Positions 1 through 8,420 of a stretch of 64,000 bases of DNA are shown piece by piece. The DNA lies in contig NZ_PEEU01000001.1 in NCBI RefSeq assembly GCF_002754195.1, forward strand, positions 2,232,001 to 2,296,000. The letters are read 5' to 3'. The DNA is from Flavobacterium sp. 9 (GTDB taxonomy: Bacteria > Bacteroidota > Bacteroidia > Flavobacteriales > Flavobacteriaceae). Every line of letters begins with the position of its first letter. The stretch's first letter is position 1. Made by a program: the position numbers and the translations under genes. The notes beneath the pieces are model-generated. The model searched no databases. It was not told where the DNA came from and worked only from the letters and a program-made list of their open reading frames with translations.

Positions 1-836
1 GCTAAGCCATATTCAAGTAAGGTCACTGGAAATCCCTCTTCTGTTGATGCTAAAATCCCAATAGATACTTGTGACAGAATGTTTTTTACATCACTTCTTT
101 CACCATAAATATGGATGTATTCCTCTAAAGAATTAGATTTCATAATCTTCTTTAATTCATCAGAATAAGAATCAAAATAATCTTTTCCAATCAGATGTAA
201 ACTCCAGTCTAATTCATGCAATTTTAAATTTAAAAAAGCTTTTAAAATAGAAATATGATTTTTAGGTTTTTTTAAATTTGCCAAAAAGACTATACGTTTT
301 CCTTCTGTTCCTTTTAGTATAGTTGTTCGCTGTAATTCATTTCTATCTAATGTGAAATTAGGGATAAATAGTATTCTTTTACAAAGCATGTTTTTTTCAC
401 TCCATTCCTTCAATTGAAGATTAACGACAAAAATAGAGTAAAAAAAGAGTGACATAAAAATTAATACTCTATTCTCTTTCTTAGATTCTTTTGCACGACT
501 TCCGTAGTGATCATGCCAAATAATTTTAATTTTTGGAAAGGTCAATTTTACTAAAACAGCAATAAAGAAAGAGGAACTGTGAGCATGAATAAAGTCAACT
601 TTATTTTGTCTTATATATTTTCTTAAACGAAAAACAGCTTTAATATCAATTTTATTCTTTTTATTTAAAAACAAATAAGCTACGTTTCTATCAATCTGAT
701 TTAAGAGAGGCCCTTCTTTTCGAGTTGAAATTATACCCGAAAATTCAATTTTTTCAGATAAAGCGTTAGCATAATTCACAGCCATTCGCTCAGCTCCTCC
801 AATTTCTAAAGAATCTATAATTTGTACAACTCTCAT
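1..836 (-). CDS. Glycosyltransferase family 4 (partial, C-terminus outside window)
   Basis: About 278 codons are visible and the gene runs off the left edge of the window. The N-terminus carries the GGAER motif (residues 13-17) typical of GT4 nucleotide-sugar transferases and an HAHSS segment near residue 85. The last visible residues contain EEGFPVTLLEY, which is the E-x7-E motif of the donor-binding C-terminal Rossmann domain. The family transfers sugars with retention at the cytoplasmic face of the inner membrane; donor and acceptor cannot be read from sequence. The start ATG at 836 overlaps the stop of the upstream glycosyltransferase by four bases (ATGA), which suggests translational coupling and supports this start. 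Confidence 0.85.
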   Translation of the reverse strand, partial: MRVVQIIDSLEIGGAERMAVNYANALSEKIEFSGIISTRKEGPLLNQIDRNVAYLFLNKKNKIDIKAVFRLRKYIRQNKVDFIHAHSSSFFIAVLVKLTFPKIKIIWHDHYGSRAKESKKENRVLIFMSLFFYSIFVVNLQLKEWSEKNMLCKRILFIPNFTLDRNELQRTTILKGTEGKRIVFLANLKKPKNHISILKAFLNLKLHELDWSLHLIGKDYFDSYSDELKKIMKSNSLEEYIHIYGERSDVKNILSQVSIGILASTEEGFPVTLLEYGL

Positions 837-1951
837 TTAACTAACAACATTTTAATTTCTTCTTCAAAAATTTCTACAGTATAATTTTGCGACCATTTTT
901 CAGACAGTTTACTTTTAGAAAAGAATTTATCTTCATTTCTAATTATGTTTTCTATTTGTGCTAAATCATTTTCTAAATCCATCTCGAGCAAAATTCCTCT
1001 ATTGCCATTTTCTAACATAAAGGGAACACATGAAACTGATGTCGCAATTGGAACACATCCATAAAACATTCCTTCTGCAACAGCTTTTGGCCAACCTTCG
1101 CTTTTTGATGGCAAAATAACAAAATGACTTCTTTGGTAAGCTAGTTTTACTGTTTCTTTATTCTGATTTCCATTAAGAAAAACATTATCCTGCAAATCAT
1201 TTTCTTTAATGTAATTTTCTAATGAAGCTCTTTCAATTCCTTCTCCATAAAAATTTAAAATAGCTTTATTTCCTTTCTTCACTAGTTGTTTTAATAATTT
1301 TAAAGCATACATTGGATTTTTACCTACAACCAAACTACCTACAAAAATAAATTCTATGGTTGAATCAAAATTCAATTTCTGAATACTTGTTTTTTCAATA
1401 TCTGCGTAAGTTGCGGTAAAAAAAGGCTTAATATTTTTTGATTGGTTTTCCCAGTCTCCATAAACCAAAACCTGCATATTTTTCGTCAAAAATGTATTTC
1501 CCAAAATGTATTTCTGTAATTTATAAGTCCAAGGCTGTTTACTTGCCGGATCCCAATTACCTGCATATTTAGCTGTTTTTGTTTTTTTCGGGAATAAAAT
1601 CTGAACAAAACATCCAATCAATCCTGTATTTCCGGGACAGCGCAAATGAATGTGATCTGCTTTTTTCATTGCCCAAAAGACCGTCCAAAAAATTCTTGGT
1701 AATTTATAAAGTGATATCAGATTATTTTTTAAACTGGTAAAACTAAATTCTGAGACATCCCTAAAATCTATTTTATGGTGTTCATAATCTAAGTCAATTT
1801 CTGTTGGACTTCCTTTTGACGAAGGTGCTACAATAATTACTTCATCTACATATTTAAGCCAAATATTCATCTCACGTATGTAAGGTGCATAACCAAAATA
1901 TTGATTTTCCACTTTATTATGAATTACATGTGTAATTATTGCGAACTTCAT
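833..1951 (-). CDS. Glycosyltransferase family 4
   Basis: A 372-residue GT-B protein, normal length for GT4. The C-terminal half (about 195-345) has the family features: VGSLVVGKNP near 204, YGEG near 235 and the E-x7-E pair E285/E293 in SEGWPKAVAEGM. The N-terminal half is the more variable acceptor domain. The protein should be cytosolic or peripheral on the inner membrane and add one sugar to a lipid-linked glycan. It overlaps the next gene by four bases and sits one base from the preceding one, so it belongs to a tightly packed glycosyltransferase run. The specific sugar is unknown. Confidence 0.88.
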   Translation of the reverse strand: MKFAIITHVIHNKVENQYFGYAPYIREMNIWLKYVDEVIIVAPSSKGSPTEIDLDYEHHKIDFRDVSEFSFTSLKNNLISLYKLPRIFWTVFWAMKKADHIHLRCPGNTGLIGCFVQILFPKKTKTAKYAGNWDPASKQPWTYKLQKYILGNTFLTKNMQVLVYGDWENQSKNIKPFFTATYADIEKTSIQKLNFDSTIEFIFVGSLVVGKNPMYALKLLKQLVKKGNKAILNFYGEGIERASLENYIKENDLQDNVFLNGNQNKETVKLAYQRSHFVILPSKSEGWPKAVAEGMFYGCVPIATSVSCVPFMLENGNRGILLEMDLENDLAQIENIIRNEDKFFSKSKLSEKWSQNYTVEIFEEEIKMLLVK

Positions 1952-1952
1952 T

Positions 1953-2936
1953 TTATATTTTTTCTAACAATCTTGTAATAACTTTTTGCGGAGCCAAATA
2001 TTTATTAAAATACTCTCTGCTTTCAAGTTCTAATTTCCTTCTTAAATCAACATTTGTTGTTAATTTATCAATAGCTTCTTTTATGTCTTTACTATTATTT
2101 ACATAAAGTACATGTTTATTATCCAACAAATCTGCTGGTAATATATTGTAATGAGATGTTGTGATTATGGCTTTTCCTAAAGCTAAAAATTCGGCTAATT
2201 TCCAACCGTGACATGAAAGTACAGCGGGTGTATTAAAGACGAAGGCAGATTTTTTTATTTTTTTAAGATATACTGCTAAAGAAATACGTTCCGAGTAAAC
2301 TAAATCATCCAATCCTAAATTATTTCCATCTTTTCTAGCTGCAAATCCGCCTTCAAAAGACACTTTTGTATTGTCTTTGCAAGATTCTATAAACAATGCT
2401 CGATTTTTATTTGTTTCTGGTTCTTGTTTCCAAATACTATTCATAAAAAAAACATAGTTTCCTGAAGACAAATCGTTTTTATATTTTTTTAAGGCAAATC
2501 TCTTATATTGTCTCCAATAATTGGCAATAAATTCACGCTTATGTGAAATGGAATCTCGAAACCTGCTAAAATTTAAAACTAAGTGATAAACTGTTTCTAA
2601 TAAATTCCAAATCTGAATACCAAAACTTGGGCCAATGGCTATAATTTTAGCCTTATCTGATGTTTCTAAATTCTCGATATTGTAATTTACCTTACCATAA
2701 ACTGAACACCATTCCAGGGCTTTTCTATCAATTTGTGATGAATCTTTCGAATCTATTATTAAATTTTGAACTTCTCCATTGTCATCTTCAATTATAAAAG
2801 CAAAAGTTCCCTGGGCAAATTCAGGAAACTTTGAAACACTAAATTGAATGTTTTCAAATATTTCGTTTAAACCTTTAATATAGTATCCGTCATAAAAAAC
2901 ATCACAAAGGCCATAAATATAAACTTTAGGTTTCAT
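1953..2936 (-). CDS. Putative glycosyltransferase, GT-B-like, family uncertain
   Basis: A 327-residue protein without signal peptide or membrane helix. The C-terminal third looks like the donor domain of GT-B enzymes: a small-residue-rich stretch LAEFLALGKAIITT near 245, followed by a VLYVNNSKDIKEAI segment that resembles the end of GT4 domains. The usual E-x7-E pair is not clearly present and the N-terminal half matches nothing I recognise. It is packed between a GT4 gene (one-base gap) and a GT2 gene (four-base overlap), so a sugar-transfer role is inferred mainly from fold likeness and context. It could instead be a glycosyltransferase-like accessory protein. Confidence 0.6.
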   Translation of the reverse strand: MKPKVYIYGLCDVFYDGYYIKGLNEIFENIQFSVSKFPEFAQGTFAFIIEDDNGEVQNLIIDSKDSSQIDRKALEWCSVYGKVNYNIENLETSDKAKIIAIGPSFGIQIWNLLETVYHLVLNFSRFRDSISHKREFIANYWRQYKRFALKKYKNDLSSGNYVFFMNSIWKQEPETNKNRALFIESCKDNTKVSFEGGFAARKDGNNLGLDDLVYSERISLAVYLKKIKKSAFVFNTPAVLSCHGWKLAEFLALGKAIITTSHYNILPADLLDNKHVLYVNNSKDIKEAIDKLTTNVDLRRKLELESREYFNKYLAPQKVITRLLEKI

Positions 2937-3934
2937 TTCGTAAATTTTGGTTTATTAAACAATAAACTCCACCAGCCAACAGTTCTACCTATTGCTTCCG
3001 TAAACGCTTCTTTTTTGTTTGGCTCTGTTATTACATTGCTCCATCTAATGACAGTTAATAATATTGTAATAGCGTTCCATTTAAAACGATCATTAAAACT
3101 GGGGTTTGAATTTTTAATTCTCCAAACATACCAGCCGTTTCTTACTACCATTATACCATATTTGTATTTATTTGGTCTCCCGGATTCAGCATGAAAATGG
3201 GATAAATTTGCTTTTGTATTAATTACATTTTTACCAAACTTCAAGGCTCTTAAACTAAAATCTGCATCTTCGTATAAACCATAACCTTCAAAAAATCTTG
3301 AAAAATTAATCTTGTCAAAAACACTTTTCCTGAAAGACATCGACATTCCAATCAGTAAATCTACTTCATAGGTTTTTCCCGTCATTGGAAATCCACATGT
3401 TTTACCATGTGAATACTCTGGCATCTTTCCAGGACCTAAATTAGAAGCGAGCCCGAGATAATTTCGAATCACATTTCTCAAACCTTCTTTATAAGCATAT
3501 CCTTCAAACAGATAATACTTTTTAGGGTTATAAAAAACATTATCTATCTGAGGTTCCCATTTATATTCATTTATCGCCACACCGCCAACCCCAATAACAT
3601 CAGGATTTGCATGGAACGTTTGAAGTATTTCCGAAAAATAATCTTCTTCTAAAACGGTATCATCATCTAGAAAACAAACAATTTCTGAATCACTGGCAAT
3701 CTTAGAAATTCCGAAATTTCTTTGTTTTGTCAATCCTCTATCTTCATTAGAAACTAAAAAATATTTTATATTCTTAAAATGGAATTGATTTAAAGCATTT
3801 TTTGTTCTATCATCCGTAGAGCCGTCAACAATTAAAATTTCATCTGGATAAAGAGTTTGATTTTGAACAGATTGCAACAATGCAATTAATGAATCGGGTC
3901 TTAGATAAGTACAAACTATTAAGGAGAATTTCAT
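2933..3934 (-). CDS. Glycosyltransferase family 2
   Basis: A 333-residue GT-A enzyme. The N-terminal fold reads SLIVCTYLRPDSL, with the IVDGSTDD nucleotide-binding segment at 35-42 and a metal-binding DDD at 90-92. A late acidic motif (LYEDADFSLR) marks the catalytic base region near 220. The C-terminal portion after about 260 is a family-specific tail. GT2 enzymes invert configuration and use nucleotide-sugar donors in the cytoplasm. The gene overlaps both neighbours by four bases, so translation is probably coupled through the run of genes from 5469 down to 1. Donor and acceptor are not predictable. Confidence 0.88.
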   Translation of the reverse strand: MKFSLIVCTYLRPDSLIALLQSVQNQTLYPDEILIVDGSTDDRTKNALNQFHFKNIKYFLVSNEDRGLTKQRNFGISKIASDSEIVCFLDDDTVLEEDYFSEILQTFHANPDVIGVGGVAINEYKWEPQIDNVFYNPKKYYLFEGYAYKEGLRNVIRNYLGLASNLGPGKMPEYSHGKTCGFPMTGKTYEVDLLIGMSMSFRKSVFDKINFSRFFEGYGLYEDADFSLRALKFGKNVINTKANLSHFHAESGRPNKYKYGIMVVRNGWYVWRIKNSNPSFNDRFKWNAITILLTVIRWSNVITEPNKKEAFTEAIGRTVGWWSLLFNKPKFTK

Positions 3935-5469
3935 ATCTTATTTTTTAATTCATTGGCCCAATATAAACTCTGAGCCCATTGTTTTTGAAAATTACTCCAA
4001 TATTTAATTGGATTTTTAATAGTTTGAACTTTATAAAATTTAAAAAACAATGTTGATTTATATCCATTAATTTGCTCTGGAGTTTTATGCAATAGATTGA
4101 ACAGCATTATTGTAGGTGATGGTTTTGGCTGAACAACATCATTCTGCCAGGCTAAAACCGGCTTAGTTCTAAATCCTCCTGTTGGTGCACTTAAATGTAT
4201 AATTTCAGGATCAGGAAAATACAAAATATCAACTCCTGAATTTCTCATTTGCATTCCAAAATCACTGTCTTCTCCATAACCAAACTCAAAACCCATTCTA
4301 AATGAAACCTTATCAAGTAAACTACTTGTAATAAAACTATTTCCAGAACCAAAAAAATCTGCTTGGTTTACAAGATTAATTTTTCTTTCTTCATTAATCT
4401 TTGGATAAAAATTACTTGAAACCTCCGAACCATATTTTATACAATTTTCAAGAGTTTTTTCTATTAAATCTATTCCAAATCTATTGTCATCATCATTAAG
4501 AAAAACCCATTCACTATCGACTTCAGCTAAAGCTACATTTCTTGCATTACAAGCTCCAGCCTGATGTGTAAAAATATGTTTTATTGCAAATGGCCAATTT
4601 TCATCTGTAATATAATCAAGTTCTGATGTGCTTTCAGGATTTGGATTTTGTTCAACTACAATTACTTTTTTTGGTAAGTGAGTTTGTTTTGACAAATCTT
4701 TTAATACATCATATAAGTACTTTTTTCTTCCAATGGTTGGAATTATTACATCTATAGTACCTTTTTCTAATATTTTTTTTGAAGATTGAACTTTAATACT
4801 ATCCAATAAATCATTGTTAAGTACTCTTCTACGGTAAAACAAACTATTAATAAAGGGCAAAAGGGTAATTTTTTTCTCATATAAAAACAAATTGAGCAAC
4901 AATAAGAAAACCCAGCTTACTTTATAATGCTGTTTTACAAATCGAAATAAGATATATAAGCTTTGTTTATCATTTGCTTTTTTATCTGAAAAATCATTTA
5001 AAAATGCTGGCTCTGAATAACATAACAGGCCAATAGGCATGGCCAACTTTGCTAGTGAATTCAAAAAATAATCAAAGTTATCAGACTCTTTAATTTCACC
5101 CTTGAAAGACAATAAAACTGATGCGTGAACACCTCCCACGGAACTGCTCATTTGCCAGGTTGGATAACGTACATCTTTTTTGATTTTCATAAAAGGAGCC
5201 CCATCAACATAACCAATTGCTTCTGATAGATATGTACTATCAGAAACATTATAAGATGCCATTATTTTATTATGATGAAAAATTTCCTGGAGTTTTGAAA
5301 GATTTAAATTTGTCTTTAAATCAATATGACACCAGATAATTAATTGATCCGAATATAAATTGGCTATTTTAAATAAAGCTTTAGTTATATTTAATTTTTC
5401 GAAGTCAATACGCTTTTCATCATATTGAACTTCAACAACTTTATTATTTTGATGATAAACAATTACCAT
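3931..5469 (-). CDS. Two-domain glycosyltransferase family 2 with unusual N-terminal half
   Basis: A 512-residue protein, well over the usual 250-350 for GT2. The recognisable GT2 domain is C-terminal: DVIIPTIGRKKYL starts near 240, VVEQN follows at 271, the metal-binding DDD is at 326-328 and GYGEDSDFG lies near 405. Residues 1-235 precede it. They contain LIIWCHID near 43-50 and a region (90-150) with the spacing of a GT-A domain but no clear DxD, so this half may be a degenerate second GT-A fold. A hydrophobic stretch (about 186-197) separates the halves. The gene overlaps the downstream GT2 gene by four bases. Catalysis is expected only from the C-terminal domain. Confidence 0.8.
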   Translation of the reverse strand: MVIVYHQNNKVVEVQYDEKRIDFEKLNITKALFKIANLYSDQLIIWCHIDLKTNLNLSKLQEIFHHNKIMASYNVSDSTYLSEAIGYVDGAPFMKIKKDVRYPTWQMSSSVGGVHASVLLSFKGEIKESDNFDYFLNSLAKLAMPIGLLCYSEPAFLNDFSDKKANDKQSLYILFRFVKQHYKVSWVFLLLLNLFLYEKKITLLPFINSLFYRRRVLNNDLLDSIKVQSSKKILEKGTIDVIIPTIGRKKYLYDVLKDLSKQTHLPKKVIVVEQNPNPESTSELDYITDENWPFAIKHIFTHQAGACNARNVALAEVDSEWVFLNDDDNRFGIDLIEKTLENCIKYGSEVSSNFYPKINEERKINLVNQADFFGSGNSFITSSLLDKVSFRMGFEFGYGEDSDFGMQMRNSGVDILYFPDPEIIHLSAPTGGFRTKPVLAWQNDVVQPKPSPTIMLFNLLHKTPEQINGYKSTLFFKFYKVQTIKNPIKYWSNFQKQWAQSLYWANELKNKI

Positions 5470-5474
5470 TTTTT

Positions 5475-6629
5475 CTACTTATTTTGATTAATTGTTTTCT
5501 GATAAAATTCTATATTTCTTTTGGCAATTTTATTGATGTCAAAATTGTCTTCGACTCTGGTTCTGGCTTGTTTACCTATTTGCAAACTAAGCAAATCATC
5601 TTTCAACAATTGAATAATTTTTTCTGCATATAAATCATGATTTTCAGGATGAACCAAAAAACCACTTTCTTCGTCAATAATTAATTCTTTTGACCAGCCA
5701 ATATCACTATTTACGATTGCCTTTTGCAACGCCATTGCTTCAATTGTAACCATTCCAAAGGTTTCTGCAAAGCTTGGAAAAACACAAACATTTGCTTTTC
5801 TTATGTGGTTTTGTACTTCGCTATAAGAAATGCTTCCTAAATAACTAACGTTTTTCAAATCATCATTTTTGAATTGATTCTGCATTAATTTCCAGGTTGA
5901 ATTTGAGTTTGTTTTTATATCGTAAGAATCACCACCTATCAGGATCAATCTTGCGTGAGGTAAAACATTCCTGACTTTATTAAAGATTTCCGGTAATTCT
6001 AAAACTCCTTTTTTTCTAATTAAAGTTCCAATATATAAAATTGATCCTTTTTCAAATACTTTAGGATTATTATTCTGGAAACTTCCCAATTCAATACCGT
6101 TGTAAATAGTTGTAATTGCCTTATTTTTTATTTTAAAAAGCTTCTTCGACACTTCTCCGGCATATTTTGTTGGAGCAATAAAGTCCTTCGCCCCTTTTAC
6201 CGCTAATTTCTCAAACCAAAAATTTTTTGCTTTTTGCTTTCGCTTTTCTAAATGACAAAAATAAGCGTCACTTCCGTGAAAACGCATTACAATTGGAACT
6301 TTAAAATTCATAAAAGCCGAAATCCCTGTCCAATCTATAACTTCTAAAAGTTCTATATGTCCTTGTTTAATTACAGAGCTACAATATTCCTGAATATATT
6401 TTCTATGCAAGAACCATCCAAAAAATCGGAATTTTTTATTTTTTATCAGATGAATTTCAAGTTCATTTTCTATAAATACTTCCTGCGTTTTTTGCCCATA
6501 TACAAATACAGTAACTTTTATTCCTTCTTTAGTTAAAGCTTCTGCCAGGTTTTTAATACTCGTACCAATACCAGCTGCATGAGCAACTTTCTCATGAGGA
6601 AACTCTGGTGTTAAAAATGATATATGCAT
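5475..6629 (-). CDS. Glycosyltransferase family 4
   Basis: A 384-residue GT4 enzyme with both domains intact. The N-terminus shows PEFPHEKVAHAAGIGTSIKNLAEAL, the acceptor-domain start common in GT4 proteins, and the middle has RFHGSDAYF and TIYNGIEL. The donor domain begins near GTLIRKKGVLEL (201) and carries E289/E297 in AETFGMVTIEAM. It is inferred to act on a lipid-linked intermediate at the inner membrane. Its stop lies five bases from the two-domain GT2 gene, and its start directly abuts the stop of the SGNH gene upstream in the transcript. Sugar specificity cannot be assigned. Confidence 0.9.
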   Translation of the reverse strand: MHISFLTPEFPHEKVAHAAGIGTSIKNLAEALTKEGIKVTVFVYGQKTQEVFIENELEIHLIKNKKFRFFGWFLHRKYIQEYCSSVIKQGHIELLEVIDWTGISAFMNFKVPIVMRFHGSDAYFCHLEKRKQKAKNFWFEKLAVKGAKDFIAPTKYAGEVSKKLFKIKNKAITTIYNGIELGSFQNNNPKVFEKGSILYIGTLIRKKGVLELPEIFNKVRNVLPHARLILIGGDSYDIKTNSNSTWKLMQNQFKNDDLKNVSYLGSISYSEVQNHIRKANVCVFPSFAETFGMVTIEAMALQKAIVNSDIGWSKELIIDEESGFLVHPENHDLYAEKIIQLLKDDLLSLQIGKQARTRVEDNFDINKIAKRNIEFYQKTINQNK

Positions 6630-7508
6630 TTATTTATTAAAAAAATCTTTTAGAATTATAGCTGTAAACTTTTTTGCTCCTTCATCATTCATATGCCCAC
6701 AATCAGAAAAATATTTATCTTCGATTACAACATTTTCATAGTTGTGAATTTCCGGATATAGCTTTTCCACTTTTTTAAAATAATCAAATCCTTTAACGTT
6801 TTCACACATTGGCGTCATTACAGCGATCAGATTAATTTTATTTGCCTTGCAAATTTGCTTTATTTCTTCGTAGTATTGATTTTTTACAGGATCAGTCTTA
6901 GACAAATTCTCTTCTAAACTTCTTTGACTTTTTTCTAAAGCATGATATCCTCCATAATTTAGCTCCTTGCTTTTTTTATTAATAGTACAAAAAAACATTT
7001 CCCTAAAACCAATTTTAGTTTCGTATTTTAAATACCTATAAAATGGAATATAATAATTTGCATTAAAATCAGGTAAAAGCCTGAAATGTGTCTTTATTGC
7101 TGAAGAAGATTTTAAATAAGGATAAAACTTTAAAATTGTAGCTTCAGAATTATTTCTTGATCTTAAGGTTACATCAACATCAATAATTAAATTTTTTATT
7201 TTATTTTTCTTTTCCAATAGTAGCTTTAAAACTAAATCAGACTCAAATAACTTAGAACCTTGCATTCCAAAATTAAAAGTTACCAACCCACGATCTTCAA
7301 ACATTTGAGTCACAAAATGATTATTGGCTCTGGATGAGCCTAATATCACAACATCATAATCTTTTGGAGTTGAATTGAATATATACCCTATTTTTCCTCT
7401 ATTTTTTGAAACAGAAAAAGCCTTTGAATAAATCAAATCTAAAACTACTGCAATCGTAAGAGTCAAAATCAATATTTTGAGCACAAAAAACAAAAAATTT
7501 TTCATCAT
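6630..7508 (-). CDS. Membrane-anchored SGNH-like protein, acylation partner of the MBOAT (catalytic triad intact)
   Basis: A 292-residue protein with one N-terminal membrane helix (about 4-26), placing the rest in the periplasm. The SGNH block I is GSSR at 57-60 with probable nucleophile Ser59; block II is FNFGMQG near 78-84; the C-terminal DxxH is D269/H272 in SDCGHMNDEG. Proteins of this kind act with MBOAT acyltransferases (as AlgJ/AlgX do with AlgI) to place acetyl groups on a polysaccharide. A second copy of about the same length follows at 7539-8420 and the MBOAT at 8420-9853, so the three form one module. Start may be the first or second Met (7508 or 7505). Confidence 0.8.
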   Translation of the reverse strand: MMKNFLFFVLKILILTLTIAVVLDLIYSKAFSVSKNRGKIGYIFNSTPKDYDVVILGSSRANNHFVTQMFEDRGLVTFNFGMQGSKLFESDLVLKLLLEKKNKIKNLIIDVDVTLRSRNNSEATILKFYPYLKSSSAIKTHFRLLPDFNANYYIPFYRYLKYETKIGFREMFFCTINKKSKELNYGGYHALEKSQRSLEENLSKTDPVKNQYYEEIKQICKANKINLIAVMTPMCENVKGFDYFKKVEKLYPEIHNYENVVIEDKYFSDCGHMNDEGAKKFTAIILKDFFNK

Positions 7509-7538
7509 TAAAAATTATAGAATACTTAAAATGCTACG

Positions 7539-8420
7539 TTATTTCTGAAAAAAATCTTTTAGAATTTTAGCCGTAAAAATTTTTGAACCTTCATCAGTCA
7601 TATGACCACAAGAAGAAAAATATTTATTTTCGATTACTACATTTTCATAATTATGGATTTCGGGATATGCTTTTTTTACTTTATCAAAATAATTCATTCC
7701 AACAACATTTTCGCACATTGGCGTCATTACTGCGATAAAATTAATGTTGTTGGCCTTGCAAATATTTTTAATCTCTTCATAATATTTATTATGAGGAAGT
7801 AGTTTTAGATTTACAATATTATTTTTCATATTGCCATTTTTGTGTTTTTGCAATGGATAATATCCCAAGTTATCTAAACTATTTGTCTTTTTATGGATCG
7901 CCGCAAATAATGTTTCTCTAAATCCTATTTTGGTACCGTATTTAATATATCTGTAAAAAGGAATATAATACAATTCCTTAAAATTGTCTTCTTTCGAAAA
8001 ATGCTCTTTTATAGTTTCAGAGTTATGGATATAAGGCAGAAACAAAGCTGAGATTCCTTCTGCTTCGTCTTCGTTTGATAAATTTAAATCGGCTTCTAAA
8101 ATGACATTCTTTATAACATATTTTCTTTCGATCATAAGTTTTAAAAGCAACGATGCTTCAAATAGATGTCCGCCGCTCATTCCATAATTAAAAGACTTTA
8201 ATCCTTTATCTTCAAACATTTGTGCAACAAAATGATTGTTGGCTCGGGAAGATCCTAAAAAAACTACATCATATTTTTTAGGTTTTGAGTTATATACATC
8301 TTCAATTTTCCCCCTGTTTTTTGTTTGTAAAAAAACAGCAGTATAAATTCCGTCTAAAACAACTGCAACTAAAATTGTTACTGTAAAAATTTTAGTAATA
8401 TAAATTAAAAAACGTTTCAT
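7539..8420 (-). CDS. SGNH-like protein, tandem paralogue lacking the catalytic Asp
   Basis: A 293-residue protein that aligns end to end with the neighbouring SGNH protein at 6630-7508: the same N-terminal helix, GSSRANNHF (56-64) and NYENVVIE near the C-terminus. The C-terminal motif reads SSCGHMTDEG: the His (H273) is kept but the Asp three residues before it is Ser270. The codon is TCT where the paralogue has GAT. In SGNH enzymes this Asp orients the His of the triad, so this copy may be weak, inactive or act as a partner or carbohydrate-binding protein. Its start overlaps the MBOAT stop by one base (TAATG), consistent with coupled translation. Confidence 0.78.
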   Translation of the reverse strand: MKRFLIYITKIFTVTILVAVVLDGIYTAVFLQTKNRGKIEDVYNSKPKKYDVVFLGSSRANNHFVAQMFEDKGLKSFNYGMSGGHLFEASLLLKLMIERKYVIKNVILEADLNLSNEDEAEGISALFLPYIHNSETIKEHFSKEDNFKELYYIPFYRYIKYGTKIGFRETLFAAIHKKTNSLDNLGYYPLQKHKNGNMKNNIVNLKLLPHNKYYEEIKNICKANNINFIAVMTPMCENVVGMNYFDKVKKAYPEIHNYENVVIENKYFSSCGHMTDEGSKIFTAKILKDFFQK

